A stretch of DNA of 64,000 nucleotides from Clostridium peptidivorans. GTDB taxonomy: Bacteria; Bacillota; Clostridia; Clostridiales; Clostridiaceae. The notes beneath the pieces are model-generated. The model ran no database searches and had not been told where the DNA came from. It worked only from the letters and a program-made list of their open reading frames with translations. The translations under genes were made by a program, and so were the position numbers. Below, piece after piece: positions 50,822-59,286 of the stretch. Numbering within the stretch: the first letter of the stretch is position 1; every line of letters starts with the position of its first letter. The stretch spans positions 1 through 64,000 of the forward strand of contig NZ_OAOD01000008.1 in assembly GCF_900205925.1 (NCBI RefSeq). The letters are read 5' to 3'.

Positions 50822-52246
50822 CTATACAGAAATCTTTTCACGTTCACTTATATCCTTACTCCAGCATTCAGTATTTACTAATCCCTCAATATTCTCTGCA
50901 TAAAATACTGGATCTTTGCCTTCTCTTTTTTGTGCTGCATAATCTTGAATTACCTTTGAAACTATCTTGCTTAATTTAAATATAACTACAATATTAAGAA
51001 GTGCCATTAATCCCATAAATAAATCTGCTAAATTCCATACCATATCTAATGAAGCCATGGAGCCTATAAATACCATACCAATTACGGCAAATCTAAATAT
51101 ATTAAGCACTGTTTTACTTCCATTCATAAATTCTATATTTGATTCACCATAATAGTAGTTTCCAATTATAGAACTAAATGCAAACATAAAAGTACATGCT
51201 GCTATAAATATTTTCCCCCAAGCGCCTACTTGAGAAGTTAATGCTGTTTGCGTTAACTGTATTCCAGCAAGTCCTTCTTGTTGATTCGCACCAGAAACTA
51301 ATATAATAAATGCTGTTGCGCTGCATATTACTATAGTATTGAGGAAAACTCCAAACACTTGCATAATTGCTTGATTAACTGGATGAGCTACCTCTGCTGC
51401 AGCTGCTGCGTTTGGTGCACTTCCCATACCTGCTTCATTTGCGAATAACCCTCTTTTAATTCCCATCATAATAGCTGCACCAATTCCACCACCTGTAAAT
51501 TGCTTTATCCCAAAAGCTCCTTCAAAAATCATTGTAAATACGTGTGGAAGTTGACCTATATTTTTCAAAACTACAAATAATGCAACTAATACATAAGCTA
51601 CAGCCATAACTGGTACTATAACTTCTGCAACCTGTGCTATTCTCTTAACTCCACCAAATATAACCATAGAAGTAAGTGCTATAACAATTATAGCTCCATA
51701 AAGCCTGCTAAGACCAAAAGCTTCTTGAAATGCAAAAGTTATAGTATTTGCCTGAACAGAATTAAATACAAGCCCAAAAGATACAGTTATAAGTACTGAG
51801 AATATAATTCCTAGCTTTCTTTTGCCAAGAGCCTTTTCCATATAATATGCAGGACCACCTCTATATCCATTTTTGTCCTTTACCTTATATACCTGTGCTA
51901 ATGTGTTTTCAACAAAACTTGAACCTGCCCCTAAAAGAGTTATAAGCCACATCCAAAAAACTGCTCCTGGGCCTCCAACTGAAACTGCAATTGCAACCCC
52001 TGCAAGATTTCCAGTACCAACGCTGGAAGCAACACTTATGCAGAATGCTTGGAATGAGGAAACTCCTTTACCATCTTTAGGTTTTCCACCACCTAGAAGC
52101 TTAAATGTTTGAAAGAAAAATTTGAACTGTGCTCCCTTAAGATATACAGTAAAATAAAGTCCTGCTGCTATAAGCAAAATTATTAGTACATAGGACCAAA
52201 GTATGGTATTACTAAATGATACAAAAGAATTTAAAAAATTTACCAA
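50822..52246 (-). CDS. AGCS-family Na+/amino-acid (glutamine/alanine) symporter, copy 1
   Basis: 474 residues, very similar throughout to the copy at 48069 (SVASSVGTGNLAGVAIAVSV, GGIGAAIMMGIKRGLFANEA). Its start codon is TTG in exactly the place where the other copy has ATG, behind the same GAGGAGAGTGTAAAA, so it may be translated less. A unique tail SEREKISV replaces the duplicated tail of copy 2. Encoded 65 bases after its glutaminase gene. Confidence 0.92.
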   Translation of the reverse strand: MVNFLNSFVSFSNTILWSYVLIILLIAAGLYFTVYLKGAQFKFFFQTFKLLGGGKPKDGKGVSSFQAFCISVASSVGTGNLAGVAIAVSVGGPGAVFWMWLITLLGAGSSFVENTLAQVYKVKDKNGYRGGPAYYMEKALGKRKLGIIFSVLITVSFGLVFNSVQANTITFAFQEAFGLSRLYGAIIVIALTSMVIFGGVKRIAQVAEVIVPVMAVAYVLVALFVVLKNIGQLPHVFTMIFEGAFGIKQFTGGGIGAAIMMGIKRGLFANEAGMGSAPNAAAAAEVAHPVNQAIMQVFGVFLNTIVICSATAFIILVSGANQQEGLAGIQLTQTALTSQVGAWGKIFIAACTFMFAFSSIIGNYYYGESNIEFMNGSKTVLNIFRFAVIGMVFIGSMASLDMVWNLADLFMGLMALLNIVVIFKLSKIVSKVIQDYAAQKREGKDPVFYAENIEGLVNTECWSKDISEREKISV

Positions 52247-52311
52247 TTTTACACTCTCCTCTTAATAATTTTATCCTTTTAACATTTCCCATAAATATTT
52301 CTCTATAAAAA

Positions 52312-53229
52312 TTAGAAAATACTTAGACTCAGTTTTCTAGAAAGGTCTTCCATGACCTTCACTCCACCAACGCTGTTTCCATGCTTGTCAAGTGCTGGAC
52401 CTACAACTGCTATCCCCATACGGTTTGGAACAACAGCCATTATACATCCACCTACTCCACTTTTAGCAGGAATACCAACATTAACAGAAAACGTTCCAGA
52501 TGTATCATATAATCCACAAGTTGTCATAATAGCTTTTACTATTCTGTTAACTTCCTCTGGAATCACTCTCTCATTTGACCATGGTGCTACACCATTATTC
52601 GCAATTACAGAAGCTATCTTTGCTACATCTTCAACAACAACCTCTATGGAACAGCATTTGAAGTATGCATCTAATATGTCTTCTACATCCTTTTCAATTA
52701 TGTTAGCACCCTTAAGATAGTAAGCTATTGCTCTATTTGTATTTCCAGTCAATTTTTCTGAGTTATAAACTGAATAGTTTACATCAATATCATCATTATT
52801 CGCTAATTTTTTCATCATATTATGAATTCTACTAAACTTTTCTATGCCATTATCCCCTGATACAAGAGACGTACAAACTATTGCTCCTGCATTTATAAAT
52901 GGATTTAAAGGCTTATGGTTTTCATTTATTTCCAACTTCAGTAATGAATTAAATGGATCTGAAGAAGGTTCACTACCTACCTTAGAAAAAACTTCATCCT
53001 TACCATTGTCAATAAGAGCACATATAAGAATTACTACCTTTGATACACTTTGAATAGTAAACTTTGTCTTATACTCTCCTTCTAAAATAGAATCACAATT
53101 CACGTCGAAAATACATGCTCCAAGGGCATCTCTGTCTCCCTTGGCAAGTTCAGGAATATACGTTGCTACTTGTCCAAGTTTTGTACTATCCCTACTGTCT
53201 TCAATTATGCTTTTCAAAATCGATTTCAT
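52312..53229 (-). CDS. glsA: Glutaminase, copy 1
   Basis: 305 residues, close to the copy at 49625 along its whole length (roughly nine of ten residues by eye), with the same FTIQSVSKV catalytic motif and an AKSGVGGCIMAVVP end. The ATG at 53229 has GGAGG 9 nt upstream; the TTG at 53235 is less likely. It lies directly downstream of the regulator genes and is the ancestral or sister copy of a tandem operon duplication. Confidence 0.95.
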   Translation of the reverse strand: MKSILKSIIEDSRDSTKLGQVATYIPELAKGDRDALGACIFDVNCDSILEGEYKTKFTIQSVSKVVILICALIDNGKDEVFSKVGSEPSSDPFNSLLKLEINENHKPLNPFINAGAIVCTSLVSGDNGIEKFSRIHNMMKKLANNDDIDVNYSVYNSEKLTGNTNRAIAYYLKGANIIEKDVEDILDAYFKCCSIEVVVEDVAKIASVIANNGVAPWSNERVIPEEVNRIVKAIMTTCGLYDTSGTFSVNVGIPAKSGVGGCIMAVVPNRMGIAVVGPALDKHGNSVGGVKVMEDLSRKLSLSIF

Positions 53230-53284
53230 CAACAATTACCTCCTGCTTAATTTCTGAACATTAATTCTAGCACTAAATATACAA

Positions 53285-53301
53285 AGCAAGATTCATGCCA
53301 A
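53285..53301 (-). promoter_or_regulatory. Sigma-54 promoter of glutaminase operon 1
   Basis: Minus strand TTTGGCATGAATCTTGCTTT: GG at 53299-53298 and GC at 53287-53286, 12 bp apart. The distance to the ATG equals that in operon 2. Confidence 0.92.
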
Positions 53302-53377
53302 ACAAAGAACATAGATAAAATTAAAAAAATGATAATTTTTCTGTATATTTATGTTGAAAACGCTCAAAAATGCGCAT

Positions 53378-53424
53378 AAAAAATGCTCGATATCAACCAC
53401 CATGTTCAATATCGAGCATTTTTT
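53378..53424. promoter_or_regulatory. Tandem dyads upstream of glutaminase operon 1 (activator site and/or terminator)
   Basis: TGCTCGATATCAACCA (53384-53399) and TGTTCAATATCGAGCA (53403-53418), 19 bp apart, flanked by A- and T-runs, about 126 bp upstream of the inferred start. As a hairpin it also sits 26 bases after the stop of the response regulator gene, so it may terminate that transcript. Confidence 0.6.
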
Positions 53425-53449
53425 TATATATAGATAAATTTTATAATAA

Positions 53450-54841
53450 TTATTTCATTATATCATTAAAATATTTTTCCATCCTTCTATTAAGCGCATG
53501 CCTTGAAATTCCAAGGAGTTTTGAAGCGGCACTAAAATTCCCTTTTGACCTGTTTAAAGCCCTTGTTATATAGTACTTTTCTAGATCTGCTACCTTTTCT
53601 TCTAGTGAAAAACCTTCTTGAATAAATTCTTCATTTTGTTCTGCAATTTCTATATTCTTTTCGTTACTTACTTGTTCTTGTATTTCACTTGGAAGATTTT
53701 CAACATCTATAAAACTTGCATTATTTAAAATTACAATTCTCTCTATAATATTTTTAAGTTCCCTTATATTCCCAGGCCATTGGTAAGATGTCATCCTATC
53801 AATAGCTTCATTTGTGAAACCTTTAAAACTTTTCTTGAATTTAATATTAAAAATATCCAAGAAGTATTTAGAAAGCTCCATAATATCAAGTTTTCTTTCT
53901 CTTAACGCTGGAATAAAAATAGGTACTACATTTAGCCTATAATATAAATCTTCTCTAAATTCCTTTTTAGCTATTGCTTCTTCAAGGTTTTTATTAGTAG
54001 CTGCAATCACCCTTATATCAACCTCTATTTCCTCAAGTCCACCTATTCTATTAAATTTTCTTGTTTCAAGAAATCTAAGAAGTTTAGACTGTATGTCAAG
54101 TGGCATTTCCCCTAACTCATCAAGAAATACAGTTCCACCATGCGCCAGTTCCAAAAGTCCTCTCTTTCTTGAATTTGCACCGCTAAATGCATTTTTTTCA
54201 AAGCCGAAAAGTTCGCTCTCAAGAAGCTGCCTAGGTATTGCAGCACAATTAACACTGAGCATTAGCGAATGCTTTCTATCACTGTTCTTATGTATAAAAT
54301 TAGAAATAACCTCTTTACCCGTTCCAGTCTCTCCTCTTATCAGTACGGTCACAGAATCATTCTGAGATAATACATTCATTTTTCTTATAATATCTTCCAT
54401 TGCAGGATCTTTACTTATAAATGTCTCTCCAGATTTTAATTCCCTTTCTTCATAAAGCTTTAATTTTTTCTTCATACTCTGGCTGGCAATTGCCTTTGAT
54501 ATAGTAACTTCAATTTCTTCAATGTCTAAAGGTTTTTTTATATAATCTATGGCTCCTATCCTTATTGCTTCAACAGCAGTTTTGATGTCTCCATATGCTG
54601 TCATGATAACTATTTCTACATATTCATCCATTTGCTTTATTTTTCTTGCAACATCCAGCCCATTTTCTGATTTCAGCCTCATGTCAAGTAATATAACATC
54701 AGGTCTAAATTCCTTTAATTTTTTTATTCCCTCCAAGCCATCTGCTGCTGTTTCTACATTATATCCAAGATCACAGAGTCCCTCTTCAAGGGTTAATCTC
54801 ATTATTTCCTCGTCATCAATTACTAAAATTTTAGTATTCAT
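53450..54841 (-). CDS. NtrC-family sigma-54 response regulator of glutamine operons
   Basis: 463 residues. Receiver domain (1-120) with IDDEE, phospho-acceptor Asp in ILLDMRL and conserved Lys in YIKKP; AAA+ core with GETGTGKE, VFLDELGEMP and FREDLYYRLN; Fis-type helix-turn-helix at the end (NFSAASKLLGISRHALNRR). The sigma-54 contact loop reads NAFSGA instead of the usual GAFTGA. Its start overlaps the end of the kinase gene by 11 nt, so the pair is co-translated. The only sigma-54 promoters nearby are those of the glutaminase operons. Confidence 0.93.
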   Translation of the reverse strand: MNTKILVIDDEEIMRLTLEEGLCDLGYNVETAADGLEGIKKLKEFRPDVILLDMRLKSENGLDVARKIKQMDEYVEIVIMTAYGDIKTAVEAIRIGAIDYIKKPLDIEEIEVTISKAIASQSMKKKLKLYEERELKSGETFISKDPAMEDIIRKMNVLSQNDSVTVLIRGETGTGKEVISNFIHKNSDRKHSLMLSVNCAAIPRQLLESELFGFEKNAFSGANSRKRGLLELAHGGTVFLDELGEMPLDIQSKLLRFLETRKFNRIGGLEEIEVDIRVIAATNKNLEEAIAKKEFREDLYYRLNVVPIFIPALRERKLDIMELSKYFLDIFNIKFKKSFKGFTNEAIDRMTSYQWPGNIRELKNIIERIVILNNASFIDVENLPSEIQEQVSNEKNIEIAEQNEEFIQEGFSLEEKVADLEKYYITRALNRSKGNFSAASKLLGISRHALNRRMEKYFNDIMK

Positions 54842-56558
54842 TAATCTCTCCCCTATACTCTGGCAAATATACTTTCACAATGGTTCCAACTGATTCTATA
54901 CTTTCTATTTCAATATTTCCATTGTTTGCTGTGGCTAATTTATGTACTACAGAAAGCCCTAAACCAGTTCCACTTTCTTTAGTTGTAAAAAATGGATCAA
55001 AAATTTTATTTATGTTTTCCTTATCTATTCCACATCCATTATCCTCAAATGATACAAGTATACAGGTATCATTTTTTTCTATTGATTTTTCTACACTTAT
55101 TTTTAAATCACCCTTTGTATCCATGGCATCCAATGCATTAGATATAATATTTAAAAAAATTTGCAAAAGTTGTCCCTTATCAAAATATATTTGCGCTCCC
55201 TTTATATCATAATTCATGCTGACTATTGCATTTTTTTCTCTTATCTTCTTATCAGAAAAAAGAAGTGCTCTATTAAGAATCTCAAACACATCTATAATTT
55301 GAAACTTTGGTATTCTTGGCTTTGAAAAGTTTAAAAGATCTGTAATTAATAAGTCAAGTCTTTCTGTTTCTTTAATTATAGCTTCAAATAAATTTTGTTC
55401 AGATGTCTTAAGGTGGCTAGTAAGCCTTTTGTTTAATATTTGGGCACTCATTTTAATTCCTGAAAGGGGATTTCTTATCTCGTGGGCTAAAGCTGCCGTT
55501 AACTGTCCTAATGAAGTAAGCCTGTCTATCCTTTCTACATTTTCTTCAATCTTTTTTCTATTTGTAATATCATTAAAGCTGCAGATCACTCCAATACATT
55601 CTCCTGAAGAATCTTTCATTAACGCTGTAGTTATATCTAAGTAAACTGATTCTTTTGTATCATATTCATTAAAATACTCTATTCTATTTACTGAATCCAT
55701 TCTTTCTATAGTTTCATTTATCTGCATCATAAGTGTTTTAATTATCTTGGGGTTTTTTTCATTAATACACATTACCCTTTCAATAATATCTGAAGCGGCA
55801 TCATTATAATTCTTTATTTTGCCACACATATCTGCAGTTATTATTCCTGTTGAAATACTCCTTAATATATCTTCATTGAACCTTTTCATTTGTAAAAATT
55901 TATTACTGCCAATAGATATCTGTTTTTTCATTTCATTAAATGCTTCACCCAAAAGCCCTAGTTCATCTTCCCTTTTAATATCTATATTATTTTTAGGGTT
56001 TCCTGATATTATATCATTATATCCTTCTAAAAGTATGGATATAGGCTTTGAAAAACTATCAGTTAGAAAAATAATAGCTTGTAAAGAGACAAGTATTGAA
56101 ATAACTATTAATATTAAATATGGTTTGTACATATTTAGAACATTAAAAAGTATCTTGTACTTGTCAATTATTACATATACGGAAATATTTAAATTTTCAT
56201 AAGTCTTTTCCTTAATTTCATATCTCTTATTCTCTGTGTATCCAAGCCTTATCTTATTAATATCCAAGTTAATTCCATCTAAACTAGTATAAAATATCTC
56301 GTCACCCTCATAGGCTATAACCCCCAACTTTTTCAGTGAAGAGAGTTCACTAAATAACATTTGCTTAGAATAAAAGTCATCCTTCATTTTATAGGTTCTT
56401 TCTGAAATTAAGTTTAAAAAGTTTTCTGTATTTTGAACAATACTCTCATAGTAAATCCTCTGCATTCTACTAAAAAACAAAACACTTAGTATTAATATAG
56501 GGATTATCATTAGAAATAATATTGGTAATACTATTTTTCTTTTAAACTTAAGCTTCAT
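54831..56558 (-). CDS. NtrB/NtrY-like membrane histidine kinase
   Basis: 575 residues. Helix 1 (9-30), a short extracellular domain (about 30-145), helix 2 (about 148-168), HAMP (to about 220), PAS (about 225-350), HisKA with LAHEIRNPLSGIKMSA (phosphorylated His) and HATPase_c with ISNALDAM, DNGCGID and GTGLGLSVVHK. This H-box is of the NtrB type. The extracellular part is small and not a clear Cache domain. It likely controls the response regulator it overlaps. Confidence 0.92.
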   Translation of the reverse strand: MKLKFKRKIVLPILFLMIIPILILSVLFFSRMQRIYYESIVQNTENFLNLISERTYKMKDDFYSKQMLFSELSSLKKLGVIAYEGDEIFYTSLDGINLDINKIRLGYTENKRYEIKEKTYENLNISVYVIIDKYKILFNVLNMYKPYLILIVISILVSLQAIIFLTDSFSKPISILLEGYNDIISGNPKNNIDIKREDELGLLGEAFNEMKKQISIGSNKFLQMKRFNEDILRSISTGIITADMCGKIKNYNDAASDIIERVMCINEKNPKIIKTLMMQINETIERMDSVNRIEYFNEYDTKESVYLDITTALMKDSSGECIGVICSFNDITNRKKIEENVERIDRLTSLGQLTAALAHEIRNPLSGIKMSAQILNKRLTSHLKTSEQNLFEAIIKETERLDLLITDLLNFSKPRIPKFQIIDVFEILNRALLFSDKKIREKNAIVSMNYDIKGAQIYFDKGQLLQIFLNIISNALDAMDTKGDLKISVEKSIEKNDTCILVSFEDNGCGIDKENINKIFDPFFTTKESGTGLGLSVVHKLATANNGNIEIESIESVGTIVKVYLPEYRGEINEY

Positions 56559-56770
56559 ATTCTACACCTTACTCTTCCTTGAAAATATAGGTTTACAAAT
56601 TTAATTTTTATTATAGAATTAATTTCTCTTTTTAAACTACCATTTCGATGCTTATCAAGAATTGTTTTTATTATAACTTATTATTTTCTAGTTTTGAATA
56701 AAAAAATTTTAGCACTTCGCCCTATGTATATGCTAGAATAATTGTGTAACCATACTCAGGAGGCGATTTT

Positions 56771-58150
56771 GTGCTTAAAATAGTAGACAACCTAGCAGTA
56801 AAAGTCATTATATTTATTATAGTTATTATTCTTATAGTCACAAACATTTATATAAATGCTAACCGTATAATATCCCAAAATAAGTATACTAAATCTTTTA
56901 ATAGTTCTGTAGAGCAGCATAATCTTTCAATAACTGAGTTTTTATCTACTCTGGAAAGTGCTGTTGAGATGTTATCTAAAAATGAAATGATTCAATATGT
57001 ATCTGATGATCCTGAGAAATATTATAATTCTACTCTCGATCTTTTAAAAACCTTTCAACAGGCTTATTCCTCCACTGCATTTGCTTACTTTGCACCAGAA
57101 AATAAAATATTTGGTGTTAAAAAACTTGTGTCATGGCCAGATACTTCAGAAGAACTTTCAAATGATTATTGGGAACCGACACAAAGACCTTGGTACGTAG
57201 ATGCAATAAATTCTAATGGCAAAATAACTTGGTCAAAGCCCTATATTGATAGTACTACAAAAAAATATACTATTACTGTTTCTAAAAGTGTTATTGATAA
57301 AGAAAACAAGTTTAAAGGCGTTCTTGCTATAGATATTTATCTTGATGATTTATCAAAAAAAATGAATTATTTTAGAGAATTTAATGAAGGTGACATTTTT
57401 ATTATCTCAAGAACTGATAACGAAAATTTTTTTATAATTGATAATGTTAAAAATGGCAAATCCAAAGCTATTTTTAATAACAATATTATAGATAGTTTGT
57501 ATAGCCAAAAATCAGGAAGTTTACATTCTGAAAATATAACAGGAAATTATTACATTTCATATACAACAAATACAGTTACTGGCTGGAAGGTTGTAGGTGC
57601 AATAGAAGAACATCAATTAACAAAAGAAACGAAGGGCATAATAACAAATATATTTATAGGAGTTATTGCCATACTATTTATGAGCATTATTAGCATATTA
57701 TACATTACAAAACAAATGGGAAGTACTATACAATCACTAAGTGGTTCAATTAAGGCTACTGAAGAAAAAACACTTCCTAAATCAACGAAAATAAATTTAT
57801 TCCAAATTGAAAGTGAAGAACTTTTATTTGAAAAACCAACTTCAAATATTAATATATTATTTGAAATCGAAGCCGAAAAGGAAAGAATAAATAATCTAAT
57901 AAAAAATACTAGCGATTTTAATTCTGCAAATGCTAAAGAATTAAAAATTTTACTAACAAGACTATCCAATTATAAAGCTAAACTTAACTTGTCTGTAAAA
58001 TCCCATGAAATTCAAATGGTAAGCGTAAATAATTATTTATTTAAAATACAAGAATATATAAATTCTCTACATAAAAACTCCATTTCTATTGAATTAAAAA
58101 CTGAGCTTATGCAATTAGATGAATTTATTAACTCTATTATTAACTCTTAA
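56771..58150 (+). CDS. dCache amino-acid-sensor-like membrane protein without output domain
   Basis: 459 residues. Helix 1 (9-28), an extracellular dCache_1 domain (about 35-285), helix 2 (about 290-312), then about 145 cytoplasmic residues of helical, charged sequence with no kinase, MCP, GGDEF or HTH motif. In the sensor QRPWYVDA followed by FKGVLAIDIYL matches the Arg-x-Trp-Tyr...Asp amino-acid-binding motif of dCache_1AA domains. GTG start with AGGAGG upstream. Divergent from the kinase gene (212-base gap). I infer a co-sensor for the kinase or a decayed chemoreceptor. Confidence 0.8.
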   Translation: MLKIVDNLAVKVIIFIIVIILIVTNIYINANRIISQNKYTKSFNSSVEQHNLSITEFLSTLESAVEMLSKNEMIQYVSDDPEKYYNSTLDLLKTFQQAYSSTAFAYFAPENKIFGVKKLVSWPDTSEELSNDYWEPTQRPWYVDAINSNGKITWSKPYIDSTTKKYTITVSKSVIDKENKFKGVLAIDIYLDDLSKKMNYFREFNEGDIFIISRTDNENFFIIDNVKNGKSKAIFNNNIIDSLYSQKSGSLHSENITGNYYISYTTNTVTGWKVVGAIEEHQLTKETKGIITNIFIGVIAILFMSIISILYITKQMGSTIQSLSGSIKATEEKTLPKSTKINLFQIESEELLFEKPTSNINILFEIEAEKERINNLIKNTSDFNSANAKELKILLTRLSNYKAKLNLSVKSHEIQMVSVNNYLFKIQEYINSLHKNSISIELKTELMQLDEFINSIINS

Positions 58151-58158
58151 GCAAACTA

Positions 58159-58190
58159 ACAGCCATATAAGTTATAGCTTATATGGCTGT
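58159..58190 (+). terminator. Intrinsic terminator of the dCache gene
   Basis: Arms ACAGCCATATAAG / CTTATATGGCTGT with a 6-nt loop. Confidence 0.8.
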
Positions 58191-58513
58191 ATATATCTTT
58201 ATCATCTCATACTCTACTCTATATAAAATAGAAGACTTACACAACTCACTATAGTATAAATCTTTTATTATATATATAAGAAATATTTAGCTGCAATTGA
58301 AATTATAGTAAAATCTATGTAAGATTATAATCAACCATCTTAGAATGTAATTTTATATTATGAATTAACTCAACACACATTGTAATTATATTTTTTTAAA
58401 TTTCATTAATATATTTTTGTCTTTTTTAGAGTATCAAATTTTCCATTTGAAAAACACCATGAAGCCATTTTATATTAAATCTTACCTACATTTGTTTTAT
58501 TTAATTAACATAT
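58191..58513. other. AT-rich gap, nothing recognised
   Basis: About 320 bases between the dCache gene terminator and the MarR gene stop. I see no gene, repeat or clear hairpin. Confidence 0.5.
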
Positions 58514-58939
58514 CTACTTAGATTCTAATATTTTTGCAGAATCATTTGTTATCTTAGCTAATAAATCATATTCTTCTTTTCCTAAGATTTCTTTATAACG
58601 ATCGTGTAACTTTACCCTATACTTCTGTATATTTTCTTGAATTTCTTCTCCATCTTTAGTTAAGTATATATGAGATAACTTTCCTTCAGCTCTTCTCTCA
58701 ACTAAACCATTCATTACTAATTTATCTATAAGTCTAGTTATTGTAGATGGCTTTAAATGAAGTTCTTCGCATAATTCCTTTTGTGTTATTCCAGGTTTAA
58801 ATTTTACCCCAAGAAGTACATATACATATGAAGGCGACATTCCTAGTAACTTCAATTCGTCTTCAGCTATTTTAGCTGCTACCTTTTTTAATCTAGTCGC
58901 AGTAAAAAATAAACACTCGCAGAAATTTTGTTCAAGCAT
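58514..58939 (-). CDS. MarR-family regulator
   Basis: 141 residues with a winged helix-turn-helix: ITQKELCEELHLKPSTITRL (recognition), DKLVMNGLVERRAEGKLSHI (wing), LTKDG. GGAGG is 5 nt upstream of the ATG. Its upstream neighbour region is the structured element at 59101-59222; the nearest possible targets are the panE and EIIC genes or itself. Confidence 0.9.
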   Translation of the reverse strand: MLEQNFCECLFFTATRLKKVAAKIAEDELKLLGMSPSYVYVLLGVKFKPGITQKELCEELHLKPSTITRLIDKLVMNGLVERRAEGKLSHIYLTKDGEEIQENIQKYRVKLHDRYKEILGKEEYDLLAKITNDSAKILESK

Positions 58940-59100
58940 TATATCCTCCGTTCTAAACTCTTATAATTTTATCTATAATAATATATTAAAGAAAATTTCT
59001 AACATTTGCAACTAAGTTAATGCCACTATTTTATATAAAAGTATTTCTTTTTTATATATTTCTACTATTAAAAGGATTATTTAATTGTATAAACAGAGTT

Positions 59101-59222
59101 CTTGGCTTCAGAGGGAGTTTTTACTCCCGCTGAGGCTTAGAAATCGTTATCCAGGGACGTAGCCGTTCTTTACTCCCACTTTGAAGAAGATAGGAGTATT
59201 AGAGCGGGTAGCCATCGGATAA
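59101..59222. ncRNA. Structured, GC-richer element, candidate non-coding RNA
   Basis: In an AT-rich gap about 120 bases fold into defined stems: hairpin CTTCAG-A-GGGAGT / ACTCCC-G-CTGAGG (59106-59135), outer stem TTATCC (59147-59152) / GGATAA (59217-59222), and inside it CGTTCTTTACTCC (59164-59176) / GGAGTATTAGAGCG (59193-59206). No open frame with a ribosome binding site exists. On the plus strand it would end at the terminator 59234-59273. I do not recognise the Rfam family with confidence; the strand is not certain. Confidence 0.55.
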
Positions 59223-59233
59223 ATAATATCTAA

Positions 59234-59273
59234 AAAAAAGTTGATTAATATTAAAATAATAATCAACTTTTTT
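59234..59273. terminator. Bidirectional intrinsic terminator
   Basis: Arms AAAAAAGTTGATTA / TAATCAACTTTTTT around a 12-nt loop. It follows the panE stop on the minus strand and the structured element on the plus strand. Confidence 0.85.
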
Positions 59274-59286
59274 AAAACAACTGTAT

